A DNA stretch of 14,371 nt from DATAES01 sp036493595 (GCA_036493595.1 DASXPN010000145.1:1-14371); one strand, 5' to 3'. Shown: positions 1-6,648, counted from the stretch's first letter. Program-made: numbers and translations. The notes: generated from the sequence alone by a model not told the origin.

Positions 1-25
1 AGACGCCGTGGCAGACGACTGAAGC

Positions 26-44
26 CAACCGAGCACAACCGAGC
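26..44. repeat. Tandem direct repeat of CAACCGAGC, two copies with a 10-bp period
   Basis: CAACCGAGC occurs at 26-34 and again at 36-44, one base apart. The overlapping ten-mer CACAACCGAG (34-43) returns in inverted orientation as CTCGGTTGTG at 241-250, next to the stop codon of the zinc-ribbon gene. The copies therefore flank the tRNA-like segment. The role is unknown; a repressor site, remnants of a small mobile element and chance are all possible. Confidence 0.5.
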
Positions 45-131
45 GCGAGTCAAGTCAGCTCGCAGGTGGGCAGGACGCAGGTCAGCACGCCCCCGACCAA
101 CAGCGCGCAACTCGCTGCAACGACTGGTCAC

Positions 132-172
132 GACCCCCAGTCAAGTGCGCTACCAAACTGCGCCACAGCCCG
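132..172 (-). tRNA. 5' half of a tRNA-Pro (anticodon GGG); truncated, decayed or interrupted
   Basis: Read on the minus strand from 172, the sequence gives a 7-nt acceptor strand CGGGCTG, TG at positions 8-9, a perfect GCGC/GCGC D stem around AGTTTGGTA, A26, the anticodon-stem strand CTTGA and the loop CTGGGGG with anticodon GGG. This is the standard bacterial tRNA-Pro(GGG) arrangement. The match stops two bases into the 3' side of the anticodon stem: TCGTG appears where TCAAG would be expected. No T arm (GTTCRA) and no 3' acceptor strand (CAGCCCG) is found between there and position 1. Either this is a tRNA remnant, or an intron or insertion separates it from a 3' half lying outside the window. 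A TAnnnT element precedes it. Confidence 0.5.
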
Positions 173-182
173 TGAACCGGTC

Positions 183-188
183 ACTCTA
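183..188 (-). promoter_or_regulatory. Possible -10 element (TAGAGT) upstream of the tRNA-Pro fragment
   Basis: On the minus strand TAGAGT fits the actinobacterial TAnnnT -10 consensus and ends 10 nt before the first base of the tRNA-like sequence, a plausible distance for a tRNA promoter. No convincing -35 hexamer was seen. If it is functional, the fragment was or still is transcribed on its own. Confidence 0.3.
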
Positions 189-240
189 GTTCCGGCCGCG
201 CCCACGATCCGTCGGCGCTGCGCCGGCTGGTCGCCTTCAC

Positions 241-250
241 CTCGGTTGTG
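241..250. repeat. Inverted copy of the CACAACCGAG ten-mer
   Basis: CTCGGTTGTG here is the exact reverse complement of 34-43, with 197 bp between the two arms. It abuts the stop codon (251-253) of the zinc-ribbon gene. The match does not extend beyond 10 bp on either side. Confidence 0.45.
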
Positions 251-463
251 TCAGACCAGCCACTGGATCATCTGCACGAACCGGTACCCGAGGTAGATCG
301 CCGCCATCACGATCATCAGCTTGAAGTGCCACGGCGCGCGGTACTCGCTCGTCTCGGCCACCTCTTGCGGCGACGCGATCTGCAACCCACAGGACGGGCA
401 CTTGCCGGTCGGCGGCATGGAGTTCGGCGACCAGAACTTGGCGCAGTCTTCACAGAAGGGCAT
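251..463 (-). CDS. Small zinc-ribbon protein with one C-terminal membrane segment (70 aa), function unknown
   Basis: No named family is recognised. The protein has two CxxC knuckles, C4/C7 (CEDC) and C22/C25 (CPSC), the ligand pattern of a four-cysteine zinc ribbon. A linker follows, then one hydrophobic stretch at about residues 48-68 ending two residues from the C terminus, so it is probably tail-anchored with the ribbon in the cytoplasm. The ATG at 461-463 lies 6 nt after the stop of the carboxyltransferase gene, and a GAGG at 468-471 (spacing 4) partly inside that gene's end can serve as ribosome binding site. It is therefore likely the last gene of the operon. A role linked to the carboxylase is only an inference from position. 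Confidence 0.75.
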   Translation of the reverse strand: MPFCEDCAKFWSPNSMPPTGKCPSCGLQIASPQEVAETSEYRAPWHFKLMIVMAAIYLGYRFVQMIQWLV

Positions 464-469
464 TGCGCC

Positions 470-1999
470 TCACACCGGGGGGACGCCGTGGCGTCGATCG
501 CTGAAGGCCCGGTCCTTGCCGCGTGCCGCCCCCAGCCTTCGCACGATCTGTGCGCGCAGGTCGGGGTAGTCCACGACTGCGTCGATCACGAGCTCGGACG
601 CGAGCCGCAGCAGGTCGACGTCCTCTTCGTAGATACGGCGCTGTTCGGCGACGTAGGCGTCGCGTTCGTCGAGGTCCTCGATGGCGGCGATCTTGTTGGC
701 GAACACCGCGTTGACCGCGGCTTCCGGGCCCATCACCGCGATCTTCGCCGTCGGCAACGCGATCGTCGCTTCGGGTTCGAACGCAGGACCCGACATCGCG
801 TACAGACCGGCGCCATATGCCTTGCGCACGATGACGGAGATCTTCGGAACGGTCGCCTCCGACACCGCGGTGATCATCTTGGCGCCGTGACGGATGATCC
901 CTTGGCGCTCGACGGCGGTGCCGACCATGAAACCGGGGACGTCGGCAAGGAACACGAGCGGGATGTTGAAGGCGTCGCACAGCCAGATGAAGCGCGCGCA
1001 CTTGTCCGCCGAGTCGACGAACAGCACCCCGCCCAGCTGCGCGGGATTGTTGGCCACGATGCCGACGGGCTCACCGTCGAGACGCCCGAGCCCGATGATC
1101 ACCTCGGGCGCCCACAGTGGCTTGATCTCGAAGAACGACTCGTCGTCGACGATCCCGTCGACGAGCGAATGCATGTCGAACGGCATGTGCTCGTCGGCGG
1201 GCACGATGTCGTCGGTCAACGAAACCGACGGTGCGATCGGCTCGTAGCGCGGCGGCTGTGAGCGCCACGACGGCGGGAAGTACGACAGGTACGCCTTGGC
1301 CTGGTCGATGGCGTCCTCGTCGTCGACGGCGAGGTTGTCGCCGCAGCCCGACACCGACGCGTGCATGCGGGCGCCGCCCATCTCCTCGAGGGTGGCGAGC
1401 TCACCTATCACCATCTCGGCCATGCGTGGCGATCCGAGATACATGGAGGCGTTGCCCTCGACCATGATCACGATGTCGCAGAAGCTGGGGATGTACGCAC
1501 CGCCCGCGGCGGACGGCCCGAACAAGCAGCACACCTGGGGAACCCGCCCGGACAGGCGCACCTGGTTGTAGAAGATGCGGCCGGCGCCGCGACGACCGGG
1601 GAAGAGGTCGACTTGATCCGTGATGCGGGCGCCGGCGGAGTCCACGAGCCACACGATCGGCAGCTCGTGACGCAGCGCATGCTCGGTCAGCCGGATGATC
1701 TTTTCGACTGTGCGCGCCCCCCACGATCCCGCCTTCACTGTCGGGTCGTTGGCCATCACGCACACGGCGCGTCCGTCGATGCGGCCGACGCCGGTGAGGA
1801 CACCGTCCGCCGGTAGGTCACCCGACGGTGCCATGGAGTTGGCGAGCAGCGCATCCTCGACGAAGGAGCCCTCGTCGAGCAGCAGCGCGAGCCGGTCGCG
1901 TACGAAGAGCTTGTGTTGCGCGGCGAGCTTCTCGCGTCCGGAGTCGAGGTTGCCGGCGAATGCTCGCTCGGTCGCCTTCCTCAGCTGCTCCTCGTCCAT
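470..1999 (-). CDS. Acyl-CoA carboxylase, carboxyltransferase (beta) subunit
   Basis: This 509-aa protein covers the whole carboxyltransferase family length with both crotonase-like halves. It transfers the carboxyl group from carboxybiotin to an acyl-CoA in the cytoplasm. Visible motifs are an acyl-CoA oxyanion segment GPSAAGGAY (161-169), VPGFMVG (354-360) and HGAK (371-374) followed by RKAYGAG (392-398) for carboxybiotin. At the position of the specificity residue Asp422 of propionyl-CoA carboxylases (motif GGAYDVM) this protein reads GAGLYAM, with Tyr400. This resembles the GAGNYGM pattern of methylcrotonyl-CoA-type subunits, so propionyl-CoA is not a safe substrate call. No biotin carboxylase or biotin-carrier gene is in the window; the partner must be elsewhere. 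It starts 10 nt after the phosphatase stop. Confidence 0.93.
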   Translation of the reverse strand: MDEEQLRKATERAFAGNLDSGREKLAAQHKLFVRDRLALLLDEGSFVEDALLANSMAPSGDLPADGVLTGVGRIDGRAVCVMANDPTVKAGSWGARTVEKIIRLTEHALRHELPIVWLVDSAGARITDQVDLFPGRRGAGRIFYNQVRLSGRVPQVCCLFGPSAAGGAYIPSFCDIVIMVEGNASMYLGSPRMAEMVIGELATLEEMGGARMHASVSGCGDNLAVDDEDAIDQAKAYLSYFPPSWRSQPPRYEPIAPSVSLTDDIVPADEHMPFDMHSLVDGIVDDESFFEIKPLWAPEVIIGLGRLDGEPVGIVANNPAQLGGVLFVDSADKCARFIWLCDAFNIPLVFLADVPGFMVGTAVERQGIIRHGAKMITAVSEATVPKISVIVRKAYGAGLYAMSGPAFEPEATIALPTAKIAVMGPEAAVNAVFANKIAAIEDLDERDAYVAEQRRIYEEDVDLLRLASELVIDAVVDYPDLRAQIVRRLGAARGKDRAFSDRRHGVPPV

Positions 2000-2009
2000 C
2001 GCGCTTCGG

Positions 2010-3089
2010 TCACGCTCGCCGGATGGCGACGATCGCGATGTCGTCGTTGAGCGGAGCCGACGCGAAGTCGCGCGCCGCTTCGATCAACGACTTGCACAAC
2101 ACGTCGGGGTCGACCCCGGGGTCACGGCGCAGGTAGCCGGCGATGCGCTCCTCGCCGAACATCTGCTCACCGTCGCGCGCCTCGGCGAGCCCGTCGGTGT
2201 ACGTGAGCAACAGGTCGCCCCGGTTCAGCGTGATCTCACGGCTGAAGTAGCCGGCTTCGGGGTCGAGCAGCAGCAGCGGCCCGGTCGCCCGCAGCGGCTG
2301 CACCTCGCGCTCGTGCCACAGCCACGCCGCAGGGTGGCCGGCCGACGCGAAGCGCAGCGTGCCCGCCTCGGTGTCGAACACCGACACGAGCATCGAGATG
2401 AACTCTTCCGGCCGTGCCTGCGCTGACATCTGCGCGTTGAGCAACTCGATCGCCTGCGCGGGGTCGCGGTACTCCCGGAGGAACACTCGCAGGAGGTACT
2501 TCGCCTGGAACGCGGTGATCGACGGCTCGATGCCGTGACCGGTCACGTCGCCGATGACGGCGGCCACCCGGGTCGGTGCAACGCGGAAGACGTCGTAGAA
2601 GTCGCCGGCCATGAGGCCGGTGCCCGGTTGATAGACGCGGCCGACTTCGAAGCCGGCGAAGTCCGGCAGGTCGTCGGGCGCGAGCCGTTCGGCCCAACGC
2701 CGCGGCGCCAGCTCTTCCTGCGACAGCACCTCCTCGGCCCGTCGCTCGAGCATCGCCCGCTCCTCGAACAGGCGGGACTCCCGGATGAAGTCCCGCCCGT
2801 AGACGAGGGTCAACGCAATGGGTGCCAGGATGAACGCGTAGAGCGTCACGGCTTCGTTCTGTTCCGCGACGGCGGCCGCGGCCGAGGCCACCGCCAGCAC
2901 CAGGTACAGGGCGGTGGTGTGCAGCTCCTTACGGAACGCAGCGCGGGCGAGGCGAGTGGCGTCCTTGTCCGAACCGAACTCGGCCTCGACTCGCAACTCG
3001 ACCTTGCGGAGGTAGCGGGTGGATCGGCCCCATATCGCAGCTGCGACGACGCAGGCCACGGCAACCAGGGCCAGGACGGGTCTGTGCAT
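2010..3089 (-). CDS. Membrane-anchored SpoIIE/RsbU-type PP2C serine phosphatase
   Basis: A 359-aa protein. The N-terminal part has hydrophobic segments at about 4-20, 59-75 and 80-97, followed by a charged helical linker (about 98-130) of the kind that joins a sensor or membrane part to the phosphatase. The catalytic SpoIIE domain spans about 145-357 with the metal-binding motifs GDFYD (162-166), GDVTGHG (180-186), GHP (251-253), YTDGL (297-301) and NDD (348-350), all intact. Relatives dephosphorylate STAS anti-sigma-antagonist proteins in partner-switching control of sigma factors. No STAS protein, anti-sigma kinase or sigma factor is encoded nearby, so the target is unknown. A TAnnnT box and a direct repeat lie just upstream, so it may have its own promoter. 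Confidence 0.93.
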   Translation of the reverse strand: MHRPVLALVAVACVVAAAIWGRSTRYLRKVELRVEAEFGSDKDATRLARAAFRKELHTTALYLVLAVASAAAAVAEQNEAVTLYAFILAPIALTLVYGRDFIRESRLFEERAMLERRAEEVLSQEELAPRRWAERLAPDDLPDFAGFEVGRVYQPGTGLMAGDFYDVFRVAPTRVAAVIGDVTGHGIEPSITAFQAKYLLRVFLREYRDPAQAIELLNAQMSAQARPEEFISMLVSVFDTEAGTLRFASAGHPAAWLWHEREVQPLRATGPLLLLDPEAGYFSREITLNRGDLLLTYTDGLAEARDGEQMFGEERIAGYLRRDPGVDPDVLCKSLIEAARDFASAPLNDDIAIVAIRRA

Positions 3090-3100
3090 GACTGGGCGAA

Positions 3101-3106
3101 ATGGTA
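3101..3106 (-). promoter_or_regulatory. Possible -10 element (TACCAT) for the phosphatase gene
   Basis: TACCAT on the minus strand fits TAnnnT and ends 11 nt before the ATG, which would give a very short leader. The hexamer 17 bp upstream is ACCGTT, part of the AACCGTT direct repeat, so the repeat sits at the -35 position. The match to a housekeeping -35 is poor; an activator or an ECF sigma factor would be needed for strong use. Confidence 0.35.
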
Positions 3107-3123
3107 CTTGGTCGACTCTGCGA

Positions 3124-3141
3124 AACGGTTACGGAACGGTT
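3124..3141 (-). repeat. AACCGTT direct repeat, 11-bp period, candidate regulator site
   Basis: The minus strand reads AACCGTT-CCGT-AACCGTT. The two seven-mers are 11 bp apart, about one helical turn, which puts them on the same DNA face. The upstream copy lies within the last codons of the MerB-like gene and the downstream copy spans that gene's stop region. The downstream copy occupies the -35 position relative to TACCAT at 3101-3106. Confidence 0.35.
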
Positions 3142-3875
3142 GAGCGTTCGCCCGTCCACGCGCTGACGTCGACGCCCAGTTGCTTCATCCCGAAGATCAC
3201 GACCTTCGGGTCGATCGTGGCGGGCGCCCACTCCGGGTTCCACATGCGTTCGTCACCCGTGGCCTTCACGAACATCGCGGTCTGCTCGATGGTCAGCAGC
3301 GCGCCGCGACGGCTCACGATGCGCTCGTAGCGCTCCGCATGCTCGGCGTCGACGACGTAGTTCATCGAGTCGCACTGATGGACGATGTCGTTGTTGTTCC
3401 AGTCCCACGGCGACGTGCTGACGTGCACCCGCACCGAGGGCGACGACTGCGCGGGCGTCACGACCCCGTCGATGGCGGTGAGGTCGATCGGGGTGAGGCA
3501 GCACGAGCAGTAGCTCTTGAGGGTCAACTCCTTGCCCGCGAACGGCGGCATGCGCGAGATCGCCACCGACTCGAGCGCGCAACCCGCGTACGAATGGAAG
3601 CGACCGTCGATCCACACCTCCACCTGGCTCGGGAAGCTCGAGAACGGCTGGAACTTGAGGACGTTGCAGTTCTGGCTGTCCTGGTCGACGACGCAGATGA
3701 TCCCGAGTTGCAGCTCTTTGTAGGACTGCACGATCGAGCGTCGGTCGAGGCCAGTGCCCTCGTGCACGGCCCGCAGATTCGGGCCGCGGCCGTGCTGGCA
3801 CCAGAAGTCGTACACGAATGCACGCAGTTGCTTCGCGGCGTCGGAGAACTCGAAGGACGGGACGTTCTGCGGCAT
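3129..3875 (-). CDS. Alkylmercury lyase (MerB)-fold protein, function uncertain
   Basis: A 248-aa protein starting MPQNVPSF. The upstream extension of the frame is a shadow of der, so the ATG at 3873-3875, 19 nt after the der stop, was chosen. Residues about 10-80 resemble the winged-helix N domain of MerB. The C domain keeps the MerB order: CALE at 99-102 aligned with the catalytic CALD (Cys96, Asp99), C123 in YCSCC aligned with Cys117, and C168 in HQCDSMNY aligned with Cys159. Asp99 is replaced by Glu102, which keeps a carboxylate. MerB protonates carbon-mercury bonds and releases Hg(II) to MerA. No merA, merR or mercury transport gene is here, so another organometal or a thiol-based function is possible. 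About 40 residues at the C terminus extend past the usual core. Confidence 0.8.
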   Translation of the reverse strand: MPQNVPSFEFSDAAKQLRAFVYDFWCQHGRGPNLRAVHEGTGLDRRSIVQSYKELQLGIICVVDQDSQNCNVLKFQPFSSFPSQVEVWIDGRFHSYAGCALESVAISRMPPFAGKELTLKSYCSCCLTPIDLTAIDGVVTPAQSSPSVRVHVSTSPWDWNNNDIVHQCDSMNYVVDAEHAERYERIVSRRGALLTIEQTAMFVKATGDERMWNPEWAPATIDPKVVIFGMKQLGVDVSAWTGERSTVP

Positions 3876-3894
3876 GTCGGCAGTCTGGCAGGAG

Positions 3895-5223
3895 CTACTC
3901 GCGGCGGCGGACGCGGAGCTTGATCGGCGTCGCACCGAGATCGAATGCCTCCCGCAACCGGCGCTCGAGGAACCGTAGGTACGTCGGCGGCAGCTCCTTG
4001 TTGGCGAACAACGTGAACGTCGGCGGATCCGCCGCGCCCTGCGTCGCGTAGAGCACCCGCCCGCCATGCGGCGCCGGCTGCGATACCTGGGCGGCGCGGA
4101 TCACCTCGTTGACTCGCCTCGTGGGGACGCGTGTGTGGTACGCCTCGATCGCCTCGGCCAGCGCGGGCAGCAACCGGTGCACGCCCTTGCCGGTCAGCGC
4201 GCTGATCTTGAGGACGACGGCGTCGCCGGCGAAGTGCAGCTTGCGGCCGACCTGGCGCGTGAGGACCGTGCGATCGTCGGCATCGAGCAACTCCCACTTG
4301 TTGAGCAGCACGACGATCGGACAACCCGCGGCATCGACGCGCTCCGCGAGTCGCTGGTCCTGCGCGGTCACGCCTTCGGTGGCGTCGATGACGAGCAACG
4401 CGACGTCGGCGCGGTCGACCGCTTGCAGCGCCCGCACGAGCGAGTAGTACTCGGTGCCCTCGCCGATGCGCGACCGGCGGCGCATGCCCGCAGTGTCGAT
4501 GAAGCGGATAGGGCCGTCCTCGGTGTCGACGACCGTGTCGATGGTGTCGCGGGTGGTGCCCGGAAGATCGTGGACGACCGCCCGCTCGTCGCCGATCAGG
4601 CGGTTGAACAAGGTGGACTTGCCGACGTTCGGACGCCCGACGATGGCGACCCCGAAGATCCGCGGCTCTGCCTCGCCCTTGCCCACGTCTCGCTCGAGCG
4701 CGTCGTCCGGGTTGCTCTCCTCTGGTGGCAGCAGCGTGACCACACGGTCGAGCACGTCACCGGCGCCCCGGCCGTGCAGCGCGCTCACGGGCAGCGGCTC
4801 GCCCAAGCCCAATTGGAGGAACTCCCACACCGCGGCCTCGCGGTTGGTGTCGTCCACCTTGTTGACCACGACGAGCACCGGCGAACGGAGGGTGCGCAGA
4901 ACGTCCGCAACCCGCGCGTCCTCTTCGGCCACGCCGACGCTGGCGTCGACCACGAGCAGCACCACATCCGCCTCGCGCATTGCCTTCTCGGACTGCTGGC
5001 TCACCTTGACGTCGAGACTGTTGCTGTCGCCAGGCAACCAGCCACCGGTGTCGATGACCGTGAACGGGCGACCCTGCCACTCGGCCTCCACCTCTTTGCG
5101 GTCGCGTGTGACGCCTGGCTTCTCCTCCACGATCGCCTCGCGACGACCGACGATGCGATTGAGCAGCGTCGACTTGCCCACGTTCGGGCGCCCGACGATG
5201 GCGATGCTGGGGAGCGCGCTCAT
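3895..5223 (-). CDS. der: Ribosome-assembly GTPase Der (EngA)
   Basis: A 442-aa protein with the diagnostic tandem G domains. The first has GRPNVGKS (11-18), DTGG (58-61) and NKVD (121-124). The second has GRPNVGKS (196-203), DTAG (243-246) and NKWE (308-311). A KH-like domain fills about 361-442 and ends in a basic tail (RVRRRE). Der binds the 50S precursor and is needed for late large-subunit assembly in the cytoplasm. The start ATG overlaps the stop of the DUF512 gene by 4 nt (ATGA), so the two are probably translationally coupled. In many actinobacteria der follows cmk directly; here several genes, two on the other strand, lie between them. Confidence 0.97.
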   Translation of the reverse strand: MSALPSIAIVGRPNVGKSTLLNRIVGRREAIVEEKPGVTRDRKEVEAEWQGRPFTVIDTGGWLPGDSNSLDVKVSQQSEKAMREADVVLLVVDASVGVAEEDARVADVLRTLRSPVLVVVNKVDDTNREAAVWEFLQLGLGEPLPVSALHGRGAGDVLDRVVTLLPPEESNPDDALERDVGKGEAEPRIFGVAIVGRPNVGKSTLFNRLIGDERAVVHDLPGTTRDTIDTVVDTEDGPIRFIDTAGMRRRSRIGEGTEYYSLVRALQAVDRADVALLVIDATEGVTAQDQRLAERVDAAGCPIVVLLNKWELLDADDRTVLTRQVGRKLHFAGDAVVLKISALTGKGVHRLLPALAEAIEAYHTRVPTRRVNEVIRAAQVSQPAPHGGRVLYATQGAADPPTFTLFANKELPPTYLRFLERRLREAFDLGATPIKLRVRRRE

Positions 5224-6629
5224 GCCGGCACGTCGACGCCCGCACCGGCACTCGCGCCGGCCAGCACCTGTCGCAACGCGGCGCCATCCGTGGGAACGAT
5301 CTCGACCGGACGCGGCAGATCGGCGGGCGAGGTGCCGTCGAGGAAGCGTCCGGCGGACAAGCAGACGTCGGGCAGTAGATAGCGATGTCCCTCTGGCTCA
5401 CGGGCCAACACGCGCGCGACGTCTTCGCCCACGAGCAGTCCGGTCACCGCGATGTTGCCGCCGAAGAAGCGGTTGTCGACCGTCACGACACGGACGTCGT
5501 CGCGTTCGAACCCGTCGATGATCGGTTGCAGCACGCGTGCGCCGTACTCGCCGGTGACGATGCCAACGGGCGCGTTCGTGCGCGGTCGCAACGTGACCGG
5601 CGCGCTCCCCTCGCCGGCGCGTGGCCCTCGGTACGGCTCGAACTCGGTGCCGTCGAGCCGTCCTTCGACCCACGCGAAGAAGCCGGCGCGCGTGCCGGTC
5701 ATGTCGTCGGCCAGCCCCGAGAACTCCGCCTCGAACGTGCGGGCCATGCCGATGCCGTCCTCGTGCATCGGGAACCCCTCGTACGAATCGGCGGAAGGGA
5801 AGGGACGCTCGGCCAGCAAGTAGTACTCGTCGGCCGCGTACGCGAGCCGGCGGCCGAGGACCGAACGGAAGACGTCCTGCCAGTCCTCGACGCAATCGAC
5901 GACGGCGGCAGCTTCGTCGCGCGTGTGGGAACGCATGCGTGACTCGGTCGAGTAGCGACTGACACCGAGCGGCACGACGCACAGCGACGCGAGCTCAGGG
6001 TAGGAGTCGAGGATCCCGAGCATCGTGTCGTCGAGCACGGCGCCGTCGTTGATGCCGGGGCAGACGACGATCTGGCCGTGCACTTCGATGCCGTGGTCGA
6101 GCAATGCGCGCAGCCAGCGCAAGCTCGTGGCGCCCCGCCGGTTGCGCAACATCGAGACCCGCACGTCGGGGTCGGTCGCATGGATGCTCACGTTCAGCGG
6201 GGACAACCGCTCGGTGATGACGCGCTCCAGGTCGGCTTCGGTGAAACGTGTGAGCGTCGTGAAGTTCCCGTACAGGAACGAGAGCCGGTAGTCGTCGTCC
6301 TTGACATAGAGGCTTCGGCGCAGGCCCGGCGGCAGTTGGTAGATGAAGCAGAACTCGCAGTGGTTGTCACACGTCTGCACTTGATCGAACAGCGCGGTGT
6401 GCACCTCGATCCCGAGCGGCTCGCCGTCGCGCTTGGCCACGTGGACGGTGAGCTCGAGACCACCCCGGTCGACGTCGACCGTGACGTCGCCAGCGTCGGC
6501 CAGCAGCCGGTACTCGATGATGTCGCGGGGCGCCCGCCCGTCCATCGCGACGATCTCGTCACCGACCGCGAGCCCGGCGTGCGCCGCGGGAGATCCGGGC
6601 GCGACGGCAACGATTCGAGGGCGGGACAT
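5220..6629 (-). CDS. PDZ / radical SAM / DUF512 protein, function unknown
   Basis: A 469-aa protein beginning MSRPRIVAVAPG. A PDZ-like segment (about 5-75, with the GSPAAHAGL and VGDEIVAMDG pattern) comes first. The radical SAM cluster motif CX3CX2C follows at C87, C91 and C94, then YGNFTTLTRF (120-129), typical of this family. The C-terminal third carries the DUF512 block (GEYGAR, DNRFFGGNIAVTGLL). It is widespread next to der in actinobacteria and in cyanobacteria, but its substrate is not known to me. The frame stays open 33 codons further upstream, into the ispH side. The ATG at 6627-6629 was preferred because family members start just before the PDZ and because a TAnnnT box lies 6 nt upstream. 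Confidence 0.88.
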   Translation of the reverse strand: MSRPRIVAVAPGSPAAHAGLAVGDEIVAMDGRAPRDIIEYRLLADAGDVTVDVDRGGLELTVHVAKRDGEPLGIEVHTALFDQVQTCDNHCEFCFIYQLPPGLRRSLYVKDDDYRLSFLYGNFTTLTRFTEADLERVITERLSPLNVSIHATDPDVRVSMLRNRRGATSLRWLRALLDHGIEVHGQIVVCPGINDGAVLDDTMLGILDSYPELASLCVVPLGVSRYSTESRMRSHTRDEAAAVVDCVEDWQDVFRSVLGRRLAYAADEYYLLAERPFPSADSYEGFPMHEDGIGMARTFEAEFSGLADDMTGTRAGFFAWVEGRLDGTEFEPYRGPRAGEGSAPVTLRPRTNAPVGIVTGEYGARVLQPIIDGFERDDVRVVTVDNRFFGGNIAVTGLLVGEDVARVLAREPEGHRYLLPDVCLSAGRFLDGTSPADLPRPVEIVPTDGAALRQVLAGASAGAGVDVPA

Positions 6630-6635
6630 CACCCA

Positions 6636-6641
6636 AGGATA
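6636..6641 (-). promoter_or_regulatory. Candidate -10 element (TATCCT) for a leaderless DUF512-der transcript
   Basis: On the minus strand TATCCT is followed by exactly 6 nt and then the ATG of the DUF512 gene. This is the spacing expected when transcription begins at the A of the start codon, as in leaderless actinobacterial mRNAs. There is no Shine-Dalgarno sequence. Any -35 element would fall inside the ispH start region. Confidence 0.5.
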
Positions 6642-6648
6642 CGGGCCG

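Noticed and set aside
213..225. Hairpin CGGCG-CTG-CGCCG downstream of the zinc-ribbon gene as an intrinsic terminator
   Set aside because: The stem is only 5 bp and no T run follows on the minus strand; such short palindromes are common in GC-rich DNA.
66..296. 76-codon plus-strand open frame in the left end region
   Set aside because: It crosses the tRNA-like sequence and the end of the zinc-ribbon gene, has no ribosome binding site and no recognisable features.
248..1261. 337-codon plus-strand open frame opposite the carboxyltransferase
   Set aside because: Antisense shadow of a full-length conserved gene.
3876..4067. Longer form of the MerB-like protein starting at 4067
   Set aside because: The added 64 residues are Ser/Arg-rich and overlap the conserved KH domain of der in another frame; the ATG at 3875 fits the MerB family start.
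4066..5382. 438-codon plus-strand open frame opposite der and the DUF512 gene
   Set aside because: It is a shadow of der; no recognisable domain and a composition rich in Arg, His and Asp.
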